In this document: positions 51,278 to 59,906 of the stretch, one piece after another
How positions within the stretch are numbered: the first letter of the stretch is position 1
Layout of the letters: the number at the start of each line of letters is the position of its first letter
Source: an uncultured Winogradskyella sp.
GTDB taxonomy: Bacteria > Bacteroidota > Bacteroidia > Flavobacteriales > Flavobacteriaceae
Direction of reading: 5' to 3'
Assembly: GCF_947496485.1 (NCBI RefSeq)
Contig: NZ_CANMCZ010000001.1
Location: 925,596 to 989,595 of the forward strand
Length of the DNA stretch: 64,000 nucleotides
The notes under the pieces: model-generated
Database searches by the model: none
The model's input: the letters and a program-made list of their open reading frames with translations, nothing else
Told to the model about the DNA's origin: nothing
Made by a program: the position numbers and the translations under genes

Positions 51278-52873
51278 ATGCGAATTTTAAATTTTGTTTT
51301 TATTACCATTACTTTAGTGAGTTGTGCTAATCGTGGTACACCTACTGGAGGTGAAAAGGATGAAGAACCACCAGAAATAACGCAGTCTATACCTGAGAAT
51401 TTTTCCACCAATTTTAAAGGAGATGAAATTAGAATTTATTTTAATGAATATGTAAAAGTAAAAGATCTTCGTAAACAACTTATTGTTTCCCCACCTATGG
51501 ACATAGATCCGATTGTAACTCCAATGTCTGTGGCAAGTAATTACATATCAATTAAAATAAAAGATACTTTAGAGGATAATACAACTTATGCCTTTAATTT
51601 CGGGGAGAGTATTGTAGATAATAATGAAGGTAATCCTTATCCTTATTATAGATATGTATTTTCTACGGGAGACACTATTGATTCTCTCTCCGTCAAGGGA
51701 TTTGTAGAAGACGCACTTTTAGAAGAACCAGATACATTTATTTCTGTAATGTTATACGATGTAGATTCAACCTACAAAGATTCTATAGTTTACAAAGAAA
51801 AACCGAGATACATCACTAATACCTTAGACAGTCTTACAAGTTTTAGTATTGATAATATTAAAGCAGGAACGTATAAACTAGTAGCATTAAAGGACAAAAA
51901 CAGCAATTACAAGTTTGATCAAAAAGCAGACAAAATAGGATTTAAAAAGGAATTTATTACTGTACCTACAGACTCAACTTACAAATTAACCTTATTTAAT
52001 GAAGACATAAATTTTAAAGCTGTAAAACCAAAACAAGATGGTGAAACTAAAATTATCTTTCCATACGAAGGTGATTATAAATCTATGAGAATTAATGTCT
52101 TGGGAGAAACACCAGAGGGTTACGAAACTCGCATTCTGAAAGACTCAGAGACAGATACTCTATATTACTGGTATAAGCCAAAATTTGAGGTGGACACTAC
52201 TTTTTTTATAGTTACTAATGAAAAGTACATTGATACTTTTAAACATCGTTTTAGAGCATTAAAGGCAGATTCACTAGAAATATCTGCAATAACAAAAGGT
52301 ACATTAGGTTTTGAACAAGATTTTACCCTTCAAGGTAATATTCCATTTACCAAAATTGACACCTCTAAAGTTAAACTGATTGACAAAGATTCTTTATTTG
52401 TTCCATATAAAGTAGAATATGATTCTATTTTCAATAGGTATAAATTTCCTATTGACATGCAAGAAGGCGAAAAATATCTCTTCACCATGTTACCAGGCAC
52501 ATTCACCGATTTTTATGAAGGCAGCAATAAAGACACTCTCAATTATTCTTTTAGAACAAAACTAAAATCTCAATATGGTAATATTAGGGTGAACCTTCGA
52601 AATGCTAAATTTCCTTTGATTGTTCAGCTAGTGAATGATCGTGGGGTTGTCTTATACGAGCGTTACGCCACAGAATCTCCTGTAGTAGATTTTAATGATT
52701 TATCACCAAGACAATATGCCTTAAGAGTTATTTTCGATTCCAATGGTAATGGAAAATACGATACAGGAAACTATCTTTTAGGTATTCAACCTGAACGTGT
52801 CAGTTATTCTAAACCGATTGAAGAAGTAAGAGCAAACTTTGATTGGATTATAGAGTTTATACTACTAGATTAA
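51278..52873 (+). CDS. Lipoprotein with Ig-like domains
   Basis: A 531-residue lipoprotein of a conserved Bacteroidota type. Start set at ATG 51278 (MRILNFVFITITLVSC, lipobox LVSC); an ATG 15 bp upstream is also possible. Residues about 15-110 match the SbsA Ig-like domain (PEITQSIPEN; ISIKIKDTLEDNTTYAFNFG). Later beta-rich repeats include FSIDNIKAGTYKLVALKDKN with a DKN/DxD calcium-like loop, and a similar FDSNGNGKYDTGN near the end. Function unknown; cell-surface structural part is likely. Overlaps the convergent nitrilase gene by 17 bp. Confidence 0.8.
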   Translation: MRILNFVFITITLVSCANRGTPTGGEKDEEPPEITQSIPENFSTNFKGDEIRIYFNEYVKVKDLRKQLIVSPPMDIDPIVTPMSVASNYISIKIKDTLEDNTTYAFNFGESIVDNNEGNPYPYYRYVFSTGDTIDSLSVKGFVEDALLEEPDTFISVMLYDVDSTYKDSIVYKEKPRYITNTLDSLTSFSIDNIKAGTYKLVALKDKNSNYKFDQKADKIGFKKEFITVPTDSTYKLTLFNEDINFKAVKPKQDGETKIIFPYEGDYKSMRINVLGETPEGYETRILKDSETDTLYYWYKPKFEVDTTFFIVTNEKYIDTFKHRFRALKADSLEISAITKGTLGFEQDFTLQGNIPFTKIDTSKVKLIDKDSLFVPYKVEYDSIFNRYKFPIDMQEGEKYLFTMLPGTFTDFYEGSNKDTLNYSFRTKLKSQYGNIRVNLRNAKFPLIVQLVNDRGVVLYERYATESPVVDFNDLSPRQYALRVIFDSNGNGKYDTGNYLLGIQPERVSYSKPIEEVRANFDWIIEFILLD

Positions 52874-53639
52874 ATTCATCTCTGTCATTCAAAAAATTCA
52901 GTTTTTCTCGAAACTTTTTAATATGATCTTTTTCTAAAACTACAATTTCTGTGGCTTCCTTGTTTTCTGGAATTGAATCTATTCTATGCCCTAAAACATC
53001 ATAAGCGGCTGAATGTCCGGAATATTCGTAGTTATTTCCATCGAGCCCTACTCTATTTACTCCTACACAGTAACTCATGTTTTCAATGGCTCTCGCTTTT
53101 AATAGTGCATCCCAAGCGTTAACTCTAACCTTAGGCCAATTGGCAACATAAAGTAGGAGATCATAATCTTCAATATTTCTTGCCCATACAGGGAAGCGCA
53201 AATCGTAGCATACCAGAGGGCAAATTTTCCAGCCTTTATAATTAAAGGTTACTTTTTCTGTACCAGCAGTATAGACTTTGTGCTCACCTGCCAAAGTAAA
53301 AGTGTGCCTTTTGTCGTATAGCGTAATATGACTAGAGGGCTCTATACAAACCAAACGATTATAATAATTGTTGTTCTCAGAAATTACTAAACTCCCAACG
53401 ATAGCAGTTTGTTTTTCTCTAGATATTTCCTTTAACCATTTTATGGTTTCACCACTCATAGTTTCGCCAACTTCAACAGCATTCATGGTAAAACCAGACG
53501 TGAACATTTCTGGCAAAACAATGAGATCAACACTAGTCGTAACAGCATTGATCTTATCGTTTAGTAAGCGTCTATTTTCTGTTGGGTTTTCCCAGACTAA
53601 AGATGTTTGAATTAAAGCAACAGTTAAAGAGTTACTCAT
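52857..53639 (-). CDS. Nitrilase-superfamily omega-amidase
   Basis: A 260-residue C-N hydrolase. The Glu-Lys-Cys triad is seen: E44 in VLPEMFTSGF, K110 in LYDKRHTF, C144 in PLVCYDLRFP. These blocks match the YafV/Nit2 omega-amidase branch, which hydrolyses 2-oxoglutaramate (or 2-oxosuccinamate) to 2-oxoglutarate and ammonia. The methionine-type aminotransferase at 54793, on the same strand, would make just these keto-amides when it uses glutamine as donor; only two small genes lie between. Confidence 0.9.
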   Translation of the reverse strand: MSNSLTVALIQTSLVWENPTENRRLLNDKINAVTTSVDLIVLPEMFTSGFTMNAVEVGETMSGETIKWLKEISREKQTAIVGSLVISENNNYYNRLVCIEPSSHITLYDKRHTFTLAGEHKVYTAGTEKVTFNYKGWKICPLVCYDLRFPVWARNIEDYDLLLYVANWPKVRVNAWDALLKARAIENMSYCVGVNRVGLDGNNYEYSGHSAAYDVLGHRIDSIPENKEATEIVVLEKDHIKKFREKLNFLNDRDEFNLVV

Positions 53640-53641
53640 AT

Positions 53642-54130
53642 TTATAATTTACGTTTTGCTTTTTCCAACTTTTCAGTTAATTTTTCAAGCTTTTCAAGCG
53701 TTTTTCTTTCATCTTCAGGAGATAATTTACCCTTTCTCTTCAGCTTTTCATATTTCTTCTGGGCTTTCTCAAGGTTACTTTGAGCTTTCTCAAAATTCTT
53801 TTGAAGTTTCTCCTTTTTCTTTAATTCTTTTTCGGCTTTATTCTGAGCCTTTTCAGCCTTTTTTTGAGCTTTTTCTGCTTTTTTCGCTTCTTTTTCTAGT
53901 TTTTCGGCTTCTTTTTTCGCTTTTTCAGTAATTCTTAATTTTTTGGAAACTTTAGCCGCTTGCTTTAAAATAGCTTCTTTTTCTTCAAGATTTAAGGTTT
54001 CTGTAACGTCTTCTCCATTAAGGAAGATTTTTTCTTTTTTTACTTCATAAGTTTTTCCGTCATTTTCTACTTGTTGAGCAAATGAGGTAAGTGATAATGT
54101 GAAGATTAAAACTAGGATAAAATATTTCAT
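53642..54130 (-). CDS. Exported Lys/Glu-rich coiled-coil protein
   Basis: A 162-residue secreted protein: signal peptide 1-18 (LTSFAQQ). A small N-terminal module (about 20-55: DGKTYEVKKEKIFLNGEDV) is followed by a highly charged helix (about 60-162) of repeated KAEKAQKKAEKAQNKAEKEL-like heptads and a LKRKGKLSPEDERKTLEKL end. It is paralogous to the next gene upstream (54192), both in the GKxYxV...NGxxV module and in the G-K/Q-L-S end. Function unknown; an elongated periplasmic rod is inferred. Confidence 0.72.
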   Translation of the reverse strand: MKYFILVLIFTLSLTSFAQQVENDGKTYEVKKEKIFLNGEDVTETLNLEEKEAILKQAAKVSKKLRITEKAKKEAEKLEKEAKKAEKAQKKAEKAQNKAEKELKKKEKLQKNFEKAQSNLEKAQKKYEKLKRKGKLSPEDERKTLEKLEKLTEKLEKAKRKL

Positions 54131-54191
54131 ATTCTTTTGATTAAGCGTTTTTCATTTTGACACTGAAAATTACTAAAAGTTACACACTATT

Positions 54192-54719
54192 TTAAAATTT
54201 ATTGAGTTTCTGTTGTGCTTTTTCTGCTTCTACTTCCAACTTTTTTAGTTTTGCTTCCCATTCTTTAAGTTCTATGGAAGAGAGTTGACCATTGCTCTTT
54301 AGCTTTTCAAGTTCTTTTTGTTGCTCAACAAATCGCTTCTTGATTTTAGCATAATCATCTCTAGCGTTTTGTCGATTTCTAATTTTATCTTGCAAAGCAT
54401 CTAATTGAGATTTAAGCTCTCTTTGTCTTTCTTTAGCATCATTTTCTATTTTTTCTTGTGTTTCAATAGCTTTCTCAAGCTCTTTCTGTCTTTTTGCTTC
54501 AGCTTTTTCTTGCTCTTCTTTTTGATTTAAGAGATCATCAATTTTCTCTTTTTGAGAAGCATCTAATTCACTCGACACATTAACACCATTTTTCTTAATT
54601 GCCTTTCCATCTACATTATAAATTTTTCCTTCATCTGTAATGACACGCTCACTGCTTCCACATGAAATAAAAATGAGAAAAATCAATGATAATTTAACTA
54701 GTTGTCTCAAAGTATTCAT
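54192..54719 (-). CDS. Coiled-coil lipoprotein, paralogue of its neighbour
   Basis: A 175-residue lipoprotein (lipobox FISC, Cys20) with the same plan as 53642-54130: an N-terminal EGKIYNVDGKAIKKNGVNV module, a long Lys/Glu/Gln-rich coiled coil, and a KLKSNGQLSSIELKEWEAKL end. The pair thus looks like an old duplication in which one copy is lipid-anchored and the other soluble in the periplasm. They may form heteromeric rods. Both sit between the omega-amidase and aminotransferase genes on the same strand. No named family recognised. Confidence 0.72.
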   Translation of the reverse strand: MNTLRQLVKLSLIFLIFISCGSSERVITDEGKIYNVDGKAIKKNGVNVSSELDASQKEKIDDLLNQKEEQEKAEAKRQKELEKAIETQEKIENDAKERQRELKSQLDALQDKIRNRQNARDDYAKIKKRFVEQQKELEKLKSNGQLSSIELKEWEAKLKKLEVEAEKAQQKLNKF

Positions 54720-54792
54720 AGTATTTAATTTTTTGTTTAACTCTTCCAGAAATATAACCTATAATATCTGTGCAGGTTGACTGATATCATAT

Positions 54793-55935
54793 TTAAATGT
54801 GCTTTAAAACATCCGTTGCCTTTTTAAGGGTTTCATCCGTTTTTGCAAAACAGAAACGCAATACCTTATCATCTTTATTATTTTCGTTAAAAACTGACAG
54901 CGGAATTGATGCAATTTTAAATTCTTTAGTTAGTCGTTTTGCAAAATCCACATCGTATTCGTCTGTGATGCCAGAATAATCTAAAACCTGAAAATATGTC
55001 CCTTTTGATGGAGTAAATTTAAAGCGAGATTCCGAAATTAAACTTAAAAATAAATCACGTTTATGTTGAAAAAAAGAATTTAAATCTAAATACGTTTCTG
55101 CATCTTGCATATAATCAGCTATTCCTTTTTGCATTGGATGATTTACAGAAAACACATTAAACTGATGCACTTTTCTAAACTCCGACATTAAATGATCTGA
55201 TGCACAGCAATAACCTATTTTCCAACCTGTGTTATGAAATGTCTTTCCGAAGGAAGCCGTAATAAAACTACGTTGTTTTAAATCTTCAAATAAACAGACG
55301 CTCTGGTGTTGTTCACCATCAAAAATAATATGCTCATAGACTTCATCACTCAATACAATAATATTAGTGTCTTTGGTTAACTTTTGAAGTTGAAGCATAT
55401 CCTCCTTAGACCATATTGTTCCGCTAGGATTGTGAGGTGAATTAATAATGATCATCTTAGTTTTAGATGATATCTTTGAGGAAACTTCATTCCAATTTAC
55501 CTTATAATCTGATGCTGATAATTGAATCGGAATCGTTTTACCTCCATTCACTTCAACAGCAGGTTCATAACAATCGTAAGCAGGTTTAAAAATAACAATT
55601 TCGTCATTTGGTCTAATAAATGCTGATATAATGGTATAAATGGCTTGTGTTGCACCAGCTGTAACAGTTATTTCATTTTCAGGGTGATAAGTGGCTTTAT
55701 AAAGCAGTTGGTATTTGTTAGAAATTGCCAATCGCAAATCCAAATTACCAGCCATTGGTGCATATTGGTTGTAACCATTGTTCATACCATCTGAAACCAA
55801 ATCATTTAACTTTTGAGAACTAGGATAATTAGGAAATCCTTGAGATAGATTTAAGGCATTATGCTCGTTAGCCAAAGCACTCATTACTGTAAAAATTGTA
55901 GTACCTACATTAGGTAGTTTAGATTTGTGTTGCAT
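54793..55935 (-). CDS. Methionine/glutamine-type aminotransferase (class I PLP)
   Basis: A 380-residue fold-type I PLP enzyme most like YbdL/kynurenine aminotransferase (glutamine transaminase K group). The PLP lysine is in ITASFGKTFHNTGWKIGY, the phosphate pocket includes GATQAIYT, and the NPHNPSG-type loop is SPHNPSGTIW. NLSQGFPNYP near residue 29 is typical of the group. It should transaminate methionine keto acid or aromatics with glutamine; the omega-amidase three genes down would drain the product. ATG start. Confidence 0.92.
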   Translation of the reverse strand: MQHKSKLPNVGTTIFTVMSALANEHNALNLSQGFPNYPSSQKLNDLVSDGMNNGYNQYAPMAGNLDLRLAISNKYQLLYKATYHPENEITVTAGATQAIYTIISAFIRPNDEIVIFKPAYDCYEPAVEVNGGKTIPIQLSASDYKVNWNEVSSKISSKTKMIIINSPHNPSGTIWSKEDMLQLQKLTKDTNIIVLSDEVYEHIIFDGEQHQSVCLFEDLKQRSFITASFGKTFHNTGWKIGYCCASDHLMSEFRKVHQFNVFSVNHPMQKGIADYMQDAETYLDLNSFFQHKRDLFLSLISESRFKFTPSKGTYFQVLDYSGITDEYDVDFAKRLTKEFKIASIPLSVFNENNKDDKVLRFCFAKTDETLKKATDVLKHI

Positions 55936-55978
55936 AGTTTGTAAGATACTAAATATAGAGATAGATCGTTAAATATGT

Positions 55979-56770
55979 ATGTCGAAAATTAGCCTCCTTT
56001 TATTTTTTATTTTAGTAAGTAGTTGCAATGACAATGCAGAAAAAGAATTAGTAGTTACAGAAATTCAAAATAAAAATAGCAAGACTATAGCAATGGAAGT
56101 TAGTAATGAATTTTTGTTAGATTCCATAAAACTGAACATCAACTTCAAACCAAAAGGAAATTATACGACTATCACCAATAAAATTAAAACTGACCAAAAC
56201 TATTTTAAAAATTTATATAGCTCTGATAAAACCAAAGCTATTGATAGCGCATCAAAATATATCTACTCTAAATTACTAAATGATATTGTGCCTCATTGGT
56301 ATGAAACCGAGTGGGATTTTAATGGATACACCAATATTCCGAATGATGGTGAAATTGCATGTGGTTATTTTGTATCGACCACTTTAAAGCATTTAGGTTT
56401 TAATCTCAATCGCTACAAAATGGCACAAGCTGCTGGTTTGGATGAAGCCAAACTTTTACAATCGAGGTCTGAGCTTAAAATATTTTCTAACTTAACTTAT
56501 GAGAAGTTGAAAGCCAAAGTAAATAAGGTTTATTCTGATGGTGTTTACTTTGTTGGTCTTGATAATCATGTTGGTTATGTACTCATAAAAGACAAAGAAC
56601 TTTATTTTTTACATTCTAGTTATTGTGATGACAAAGTTGTGATAGAACTAGCAGAAAAATCACTATGCTTTGAATCTAATATTTACGTATATGCGGAGAT
56701 AACATCAAACAAAAAATTGATTAAAAATTGGATATTTAATGAGCGATTGAATATTCGAAGTAATAATTAA
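55979..56770 (+). CDS. Lipoprotein, possible NlpC/P60-like cysteine hydrolase
   Basis: A 263-residue lipoprotein (lipobox VSSC, Cys16). I cannot name a family. From about residue 120 it has a layout like NlpC/P60 enzymes: GEIACGYFVSTTLKHLGFNL (candidate nucleophile Cys in ACGYF), then YFVGLDNHVGYVLI (candidate His) and ELYFLHSSY. Residues 20-115 are lysine/asparagine-rich with no recognised domain. If correct it would cut peptidoglycan-type peptides in the envelope, or be a relative with another substrate. Stops 1 bp before a terminator shared with ahcY. Confidence 0.7.
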   Translation: MSKISLLLFFILVSSCNDNAEKELVVTEIQNKNSKTIAMEVSNEFLLDSIKLNINFKPKGNYTTITNKIKTDQNYFKNLYSSDKTKAIDSASKYIYSKLLNDIVPHWYETEWDFNGYTNIPNDGEIACGYFVSTTLKHLGFNLNRYKMAQAAGLDEAKLLQSRSELKIFSNLTYEKLKAKVNKVYSDGVYFVGLDNHVGYVLIKDKELYFLHSSYCDDKVVIELAEKSLCFESNIYVYAEITSNKKLIKNWIFNERLNIRSNN

Positions 56771-56796
56771 AAACCCTCACATTTCTGCGAGGGTTT
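56771..56796. terminator. Terminator between the lipoprotein gene and ahcY
   Basis: AAACCCTC (56771-56778) pairs with GAGGGTTT (56789-56796) around a 10-base loop. The minus-strand reading ends in a longer T run, so it mainly serves ahcY. Confidence 0.65.
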
Positions 56797-56840
56797 AAAT
56801 CTATGATGAGATACTGAAACAAGTTCAGTATGACAATAAT

Positions 56841-58157
56841 TTAATATCTGTAATGCTCAGGCTTATAAGGCCCTTCAACTTTTACACCAATGTAATCGGC
56901 TTGGTAGTCTGCTAGTTCTGTAAGCTCAACACCAATCTTTTCTAAGTGTAATTTTGCTACTTTTTCATCTAAATGTTTTGGCAACATATAGACATCATTT
57001 CCGTAGGCATCAGCATTTTTCCAAAGCTCGATTTGTGCTAAAGTTTGATTAGTGAATGAATTACTCATTACAAAACTTGGATGACCCGTTGCACAACCTA
57101 AGTTTACTAAACGACCTTCAGCTAAAATGATAATATCTTTGCCATTGATAGTGTATTTATCTACCTGAGGCTTAATCGTATCCTTAGTATTTCCATGGTT
57201 TTTATTCAACCAATCCATTTGTATCTCATTGTCAAAGTGACCAATATTACAAACAATTACTTTGTCTTTCATAGCTTCAAAATGCTCAGCTCTAACGATG
57301 TCTTTGTTTCCAGTGGTTGTAATCACAATATCAGAATTTCCAACAACCGTCTCTAGCTTCTTCACTTCAAAACCATCCATTGCAGCTTGTAATGCACAAA
57401 TTGGGTCAATTTCAGTGACAGTCACAATACTACCTGCTCCTTTAAAAGAAGCCGCAGTTCCTTTACCAACATCACCATAACCACAAACTGTTACACGCTT
57501 ACCAGCTAACATAATATCTGTTGCTCTACGAATTGCATCTACTGCCGATTCTTTGCAGCCATATTTATTATCAAATTTAGACTTTGTAACCGAATCATTG
57601 ACGTTAATTGCTGGCATTGTTAATGTACCATTTTTAACGCGCTCATAAAGCCTGTGAACACCTGTAGTCGTTTCTTCAGATAAACCTTTTATACCATCAG
57701 ATAACTCTGGGTAACGATCTAAAACCATATTAGTTAAATCGCCACCATCATCTAAAATCATATTTAATGGCTTACGGTCTTCACCAAAGAACAATGTTTG
57801 TTCTATACACCAATCAAACTCTTCTTCTGTCATGTCTTTCCAAGCATAAACGGCTGTACCTGCAGCAGCAATTGCAGCAGCAGCCTGATCTTGTGTAGAG
57901 AAAATATTACAAGAACTCCAAGTTACTTCTGCACCTAAGGCTTGCAATGTTTCTATTAAAACAGCCGTTTGAATCGTCATGTGCAAACATCCAGCAATAC
58001 GAGCACCTTTTAGAGGTTGTTCATTTTTATATTCTTCTCTAAGACTCATTAAACCTGGCATTTCTGCTTCAGCTAGTTCAATCTCTTTTCTTCCCCAAGC
58101 CGCAAGGGACATATCTTTTACCTTGTTAGGTACGTAAGCAATTGTTTTTGTATTCAT
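56841..58157 (-). CDS. ahcY: Adenosylhomocysteinase
   Basis: A 438-residue NAD-dependent enzyme that splits S-adenosylhomocysteine to adenosine and homocysteine, keeping methyltransferases active. The signature blocks are present: [20 protein letters not shown] near residue 53, [17 protein letters not shown] near 81, [16 protein letters not shown] near 185, the GYGDVGKG cofactor loop near 225, and the C-terminal PEHYRY that closes the NAD site of the neighbour. Short insertion pattern matches the bacterial type. Divergent from the seven-gene plus-strand operon. Confidence 0.98.
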   Translation of the reverse strand: MNTKTIAYVPNKVKDMSLAAWGRKEIELAEAEMPGLMSLREEYKNEQPLKGARIAGCLHMTIQTAVLIETLQALGAEVTWSSCNIFSTQDQAAAAIAAAGTAVYAWKDMTEEEFDWCIEQTLFFGEDRKPLNMILDDGGDLTNMVLDRYPELSDGIKGLSEETTTGVHRLYERVKNGTLTMPAINVNDSVTKSKFDNKYGCKESAVDAIRRATDIMLAGKRVTVCGYGDVGKGTAASFKGAGSIVTVTEIDPICALQAAMDGFEVKKLETVVGNSDIVITTTGNKDIVRAEHFEAMKDKVIVCNIGHFDNEIQMDWLNKNHGNTKDTIKPQVDKYTINGKDIIILAEGRLVNLGCATGHPSFVMSNSFTNQTLAQIELWKNADAYGNDVYMLPKHLDEKVAKLHLEKIGVELTELADYQADYIGVKVEGPYKPEHYRY

Positions 58158-58261
58158 ATTCTCTTTTATCTCGTTTTTAAAATTGTACTTGCCTTTGGGT
58201 TTATGGCTTAAATAACTAAATTCGCTATATCAAAAAAATACCAAATTCGCCTTAGGCGATG

Positions 58262-58269
58262 CAAAGATA
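58262..58269 (-). promoter_or_regulatory. -7 box of ahcY
   Basis: Minus-strand TATCTTTG about 105 bp before the ahcY ATG, next to a small TCGCC/GGCGA dyad (58247-58259) near the expected transcript start. The nearest -33 TTG is only 14 bp away, so the fit is partial. Confidence 0.4.
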
Positions 58270-58292
58270 ATCAATAGGATTAACAATATTAA

Positions 58293-58919
58293 ATGCCACT
58301 GTACAAATCCATTAGCGTAAACTCACAAACTACTGTTAAAATCTGGAAGATTGAAGAGTCTTACAATGCGTTATTAGAGCCTCTAGATTTAAAATCAAAT
58401 AGCCTAGAACGTGTTTTAGGCATGAAAAGCGAACTACATCAACGTGGTTTTTTAAGTGTACGTCATTTGTTGCGAGAGTTTGGTTATACAGATCAAGATT
58501 TATATTACGATAACAACGGAAAACCACATTTAAAAGACGGAAAACACATTTCAATAACACATTCCTTCACCTTTTCGGGAGTCATTGTTAGTGATAACGA
58601 AGTTGGAATAGATATTGAAAAACAACGTGATAAAATCGGAATTATAGCACATAAATTTGTGGACTATGAGTTTGATTATTTAGATAAAAACGCTGAAGAT
58701 TATATAAGAAAACTTACTGTAATTTGGGGAATTAAAGAATCTTTATACAAGTTGTTTGCCACACCAGGTATGCTATTTAGGGAACATTTTTTAGTGATTC
58801 CATTCATGATTAAACATAGCGAAACTGTCGCATGGATAGATTATAAAGACAAAAAATACAGGTATAATACAGCATTTTTAGAGTTTGAAGGTTTTACTTG
58901 TGCCTATGTTGTCCCATAA
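58293..58919 (+). CDS. 4'-phosphopantetheinyl transferase superfamily protein
   Basis: A 208-residue Sfp/AcpS-type enzyme that loads phosphopantetheine on carrier proteins. Motifs: VGIDIEKQRDK with the Mg-binding Asp/Glu (residues about 101-111) and WGIKESLYKLF (about 149-159), plus HISITHSF before them. Size fits a compact Sfp-type protein. It heads the plus-strand operon: its stop overlaps the next ATG by one base (TAATG). Target carrier protein not seen nearby; fatty-acid ACP or a biosynthetic carrier are options. Confidence 0.92.
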   Translation: MPLYKSISVNSQTTVKIWKIEESYNALLEPLDLKSNSLERVLGMKSELHQRGFLSVRHLLREFGYTDQDLYYDNNGKPHLKDGKHISITHSFTFSGVIVSDNEVGIDIEKQRDKIGIIAHKFVDYEFDYLDKNAEDYIRKLTVIWGIKESLYKLFATPGMLFREHFLVIPFMIKHSETVAWIDYKDKKYRYNTAFLEFEGFTCAYVVP

Positions 58920-59644
58920 TGAGTAGCATCTATCAACATATCATTACTGCAAAAGCCAAAGGTGAAAAATTATTAGCTGTTTTAATCGATCCTGATAAAA
59001 TGAAACTTGAAGCTGTTTCAAGTTTTATCTCTAAAATCAATCAATCTATAGCAACGCATATTTTTGTAGGAGGAAGTGAAGTTGATGAAGGCATCACTGA
59101 AATTCTGGTTGATAAGATTAAAAAACACACCTCTTTGCCAGTGGTTTTGTTTCCAGGAGATGTGATACAGATTACAGATAAAGCTGATGGCATTTTGTTT
59201 TTGTCTTTAATATCTGGAAGAAATCCAGAGTATTTGATTGGGAAACATGTTGAAGCAGTTTCTAGATTGAAAGGCACAAATCTGGAAGTAATTCCGACTG
59301 GCTATCTGTTAATTGAGAACGGAAAAGAAACTTCTGTTCAGCGCGTGAGTAAGACCAAACCAATTAAAAGAAGTGAAATTCAAATTATAAAGGACACAGC
59401 TAAAGCTGGAGAATTTTTAGGTATGAAATTAATTTATCTAGAAGCTGGAAGTGGCGCAACACATGCTATTGAGCCTGAAATAATTTTAAAGGTAAAGCAA
59501 AAATTAACTATTCCTCTCATAGTTGGAGGTGGTATTAAATCCATTGCAGAACTAAAATCAGCTTACAATGCTGGCGCAGATTTATTAGTAATTGGAACAG
59601 CCTTTGAAGAGGATGAAGCATTCTTTAATGACATAAAAAAATAG
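58919..59644 (+). CDS. Geranylgeranyl/heptaprenylglyceryl phosphate synthase
   Basis: A 241-residue TIM-barrel prenyltransferase of the PcrB/GGGPS family, which joins a C20-C35 prenyl diphosphate to glycerol-1-phosphate, the ether-lipid step of Archaea. Start set at ATG 58919, which overlaps the previous stop; upstream codons would add a non-family CLCC stretch. Blocks: LLAVLIDPDKM (residue about 23), the YLEAGSGA loop that binds glycerol-1-phosphate, and PLIVGGGIKS with the phosphate-binding Gly-Gly-Gly. Known from Bacteroidota; the membrane or other product is unsettled. Gene at 59646 follows by 1 bp. Confidence 0.92.
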   Translation: MSSIYQHIITAKAKGEKLLAVLIDPDKMKLEAVSSFISKINQSIATHIFVGGSEVDEGITEILVDKIKKHTSLPVVLFPGDVIQITDKADGILFLSLISGRNPEYLIGKHVEAVSRLKGTNLEVIPTGYLLIENGKETSVQRVSKTKPIKRSEIQIIKDTAKAGEFLGMKLIYLEAGSGATHAIEPEIILKVKQKLTIPLIVGGGIKSIAELKSAYNAGADLLVIGTAFEEDEAFFNDIKK

Positions 59645-59645
59645 T

Positions 59646-59906
59646 ATGAATATATCTGTAGATTTAACTTTATCCCCATTACAAGATGATTATGAAAAAC
59701 ATGTCATCAATTTTATAAAAAGACTAAGAGCTTCAGAGTTTACAGTATTAGAAAATCCTCTAAGTACTCAAATCTATGGTGATTATGATGTATTAATGCC
59801 GTTCTTAACTCAAGAAATAAAGCGTTCATTTGCTGATGTAGATATTTCAGTATTACAAATGAAACTAGTAAAAACAGACCGAAGCGACTATGAACCAGAT
59901 TTTTGA
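59646..59906 (+). CDS. Small thiamine-binding-like (YkoF/MTH1187-type) protein
   Basis: An 86-residue ferredoxin-fold-like protein, with MNISVDLTLSPLQDDYEKHV at the start and a centre around VLENPLSTQIYGDYD. The small thiamine-binding family (PF01910 type) has this plan, including the ENPLST.IYG block. It lies between the GGGPS gene and a PnuC-type transporter gene, overlapping the latter by 17 bp. A cytoplasmic role in holding or delivering thiamine to the uptake system fits the context but the family assignment is by memory only. Confidence 0.75.
   Translation: MNISVDLTLSPLQDDYEKHVINFIKRLRASEFTVLENPLSTQIYGDYDVLMPFLTQEIKRSFADVDISVLQMKLVKTDRSDYEPDF

Noticed and set aside
53656..53931. 91-codon plus-strand Phe/Leu/Ser-rich frame
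   Set aside because: It is the antisense of the Lys/Glu-rich coiled-coil gene; apparent hydrophobicity is a complement artefact.
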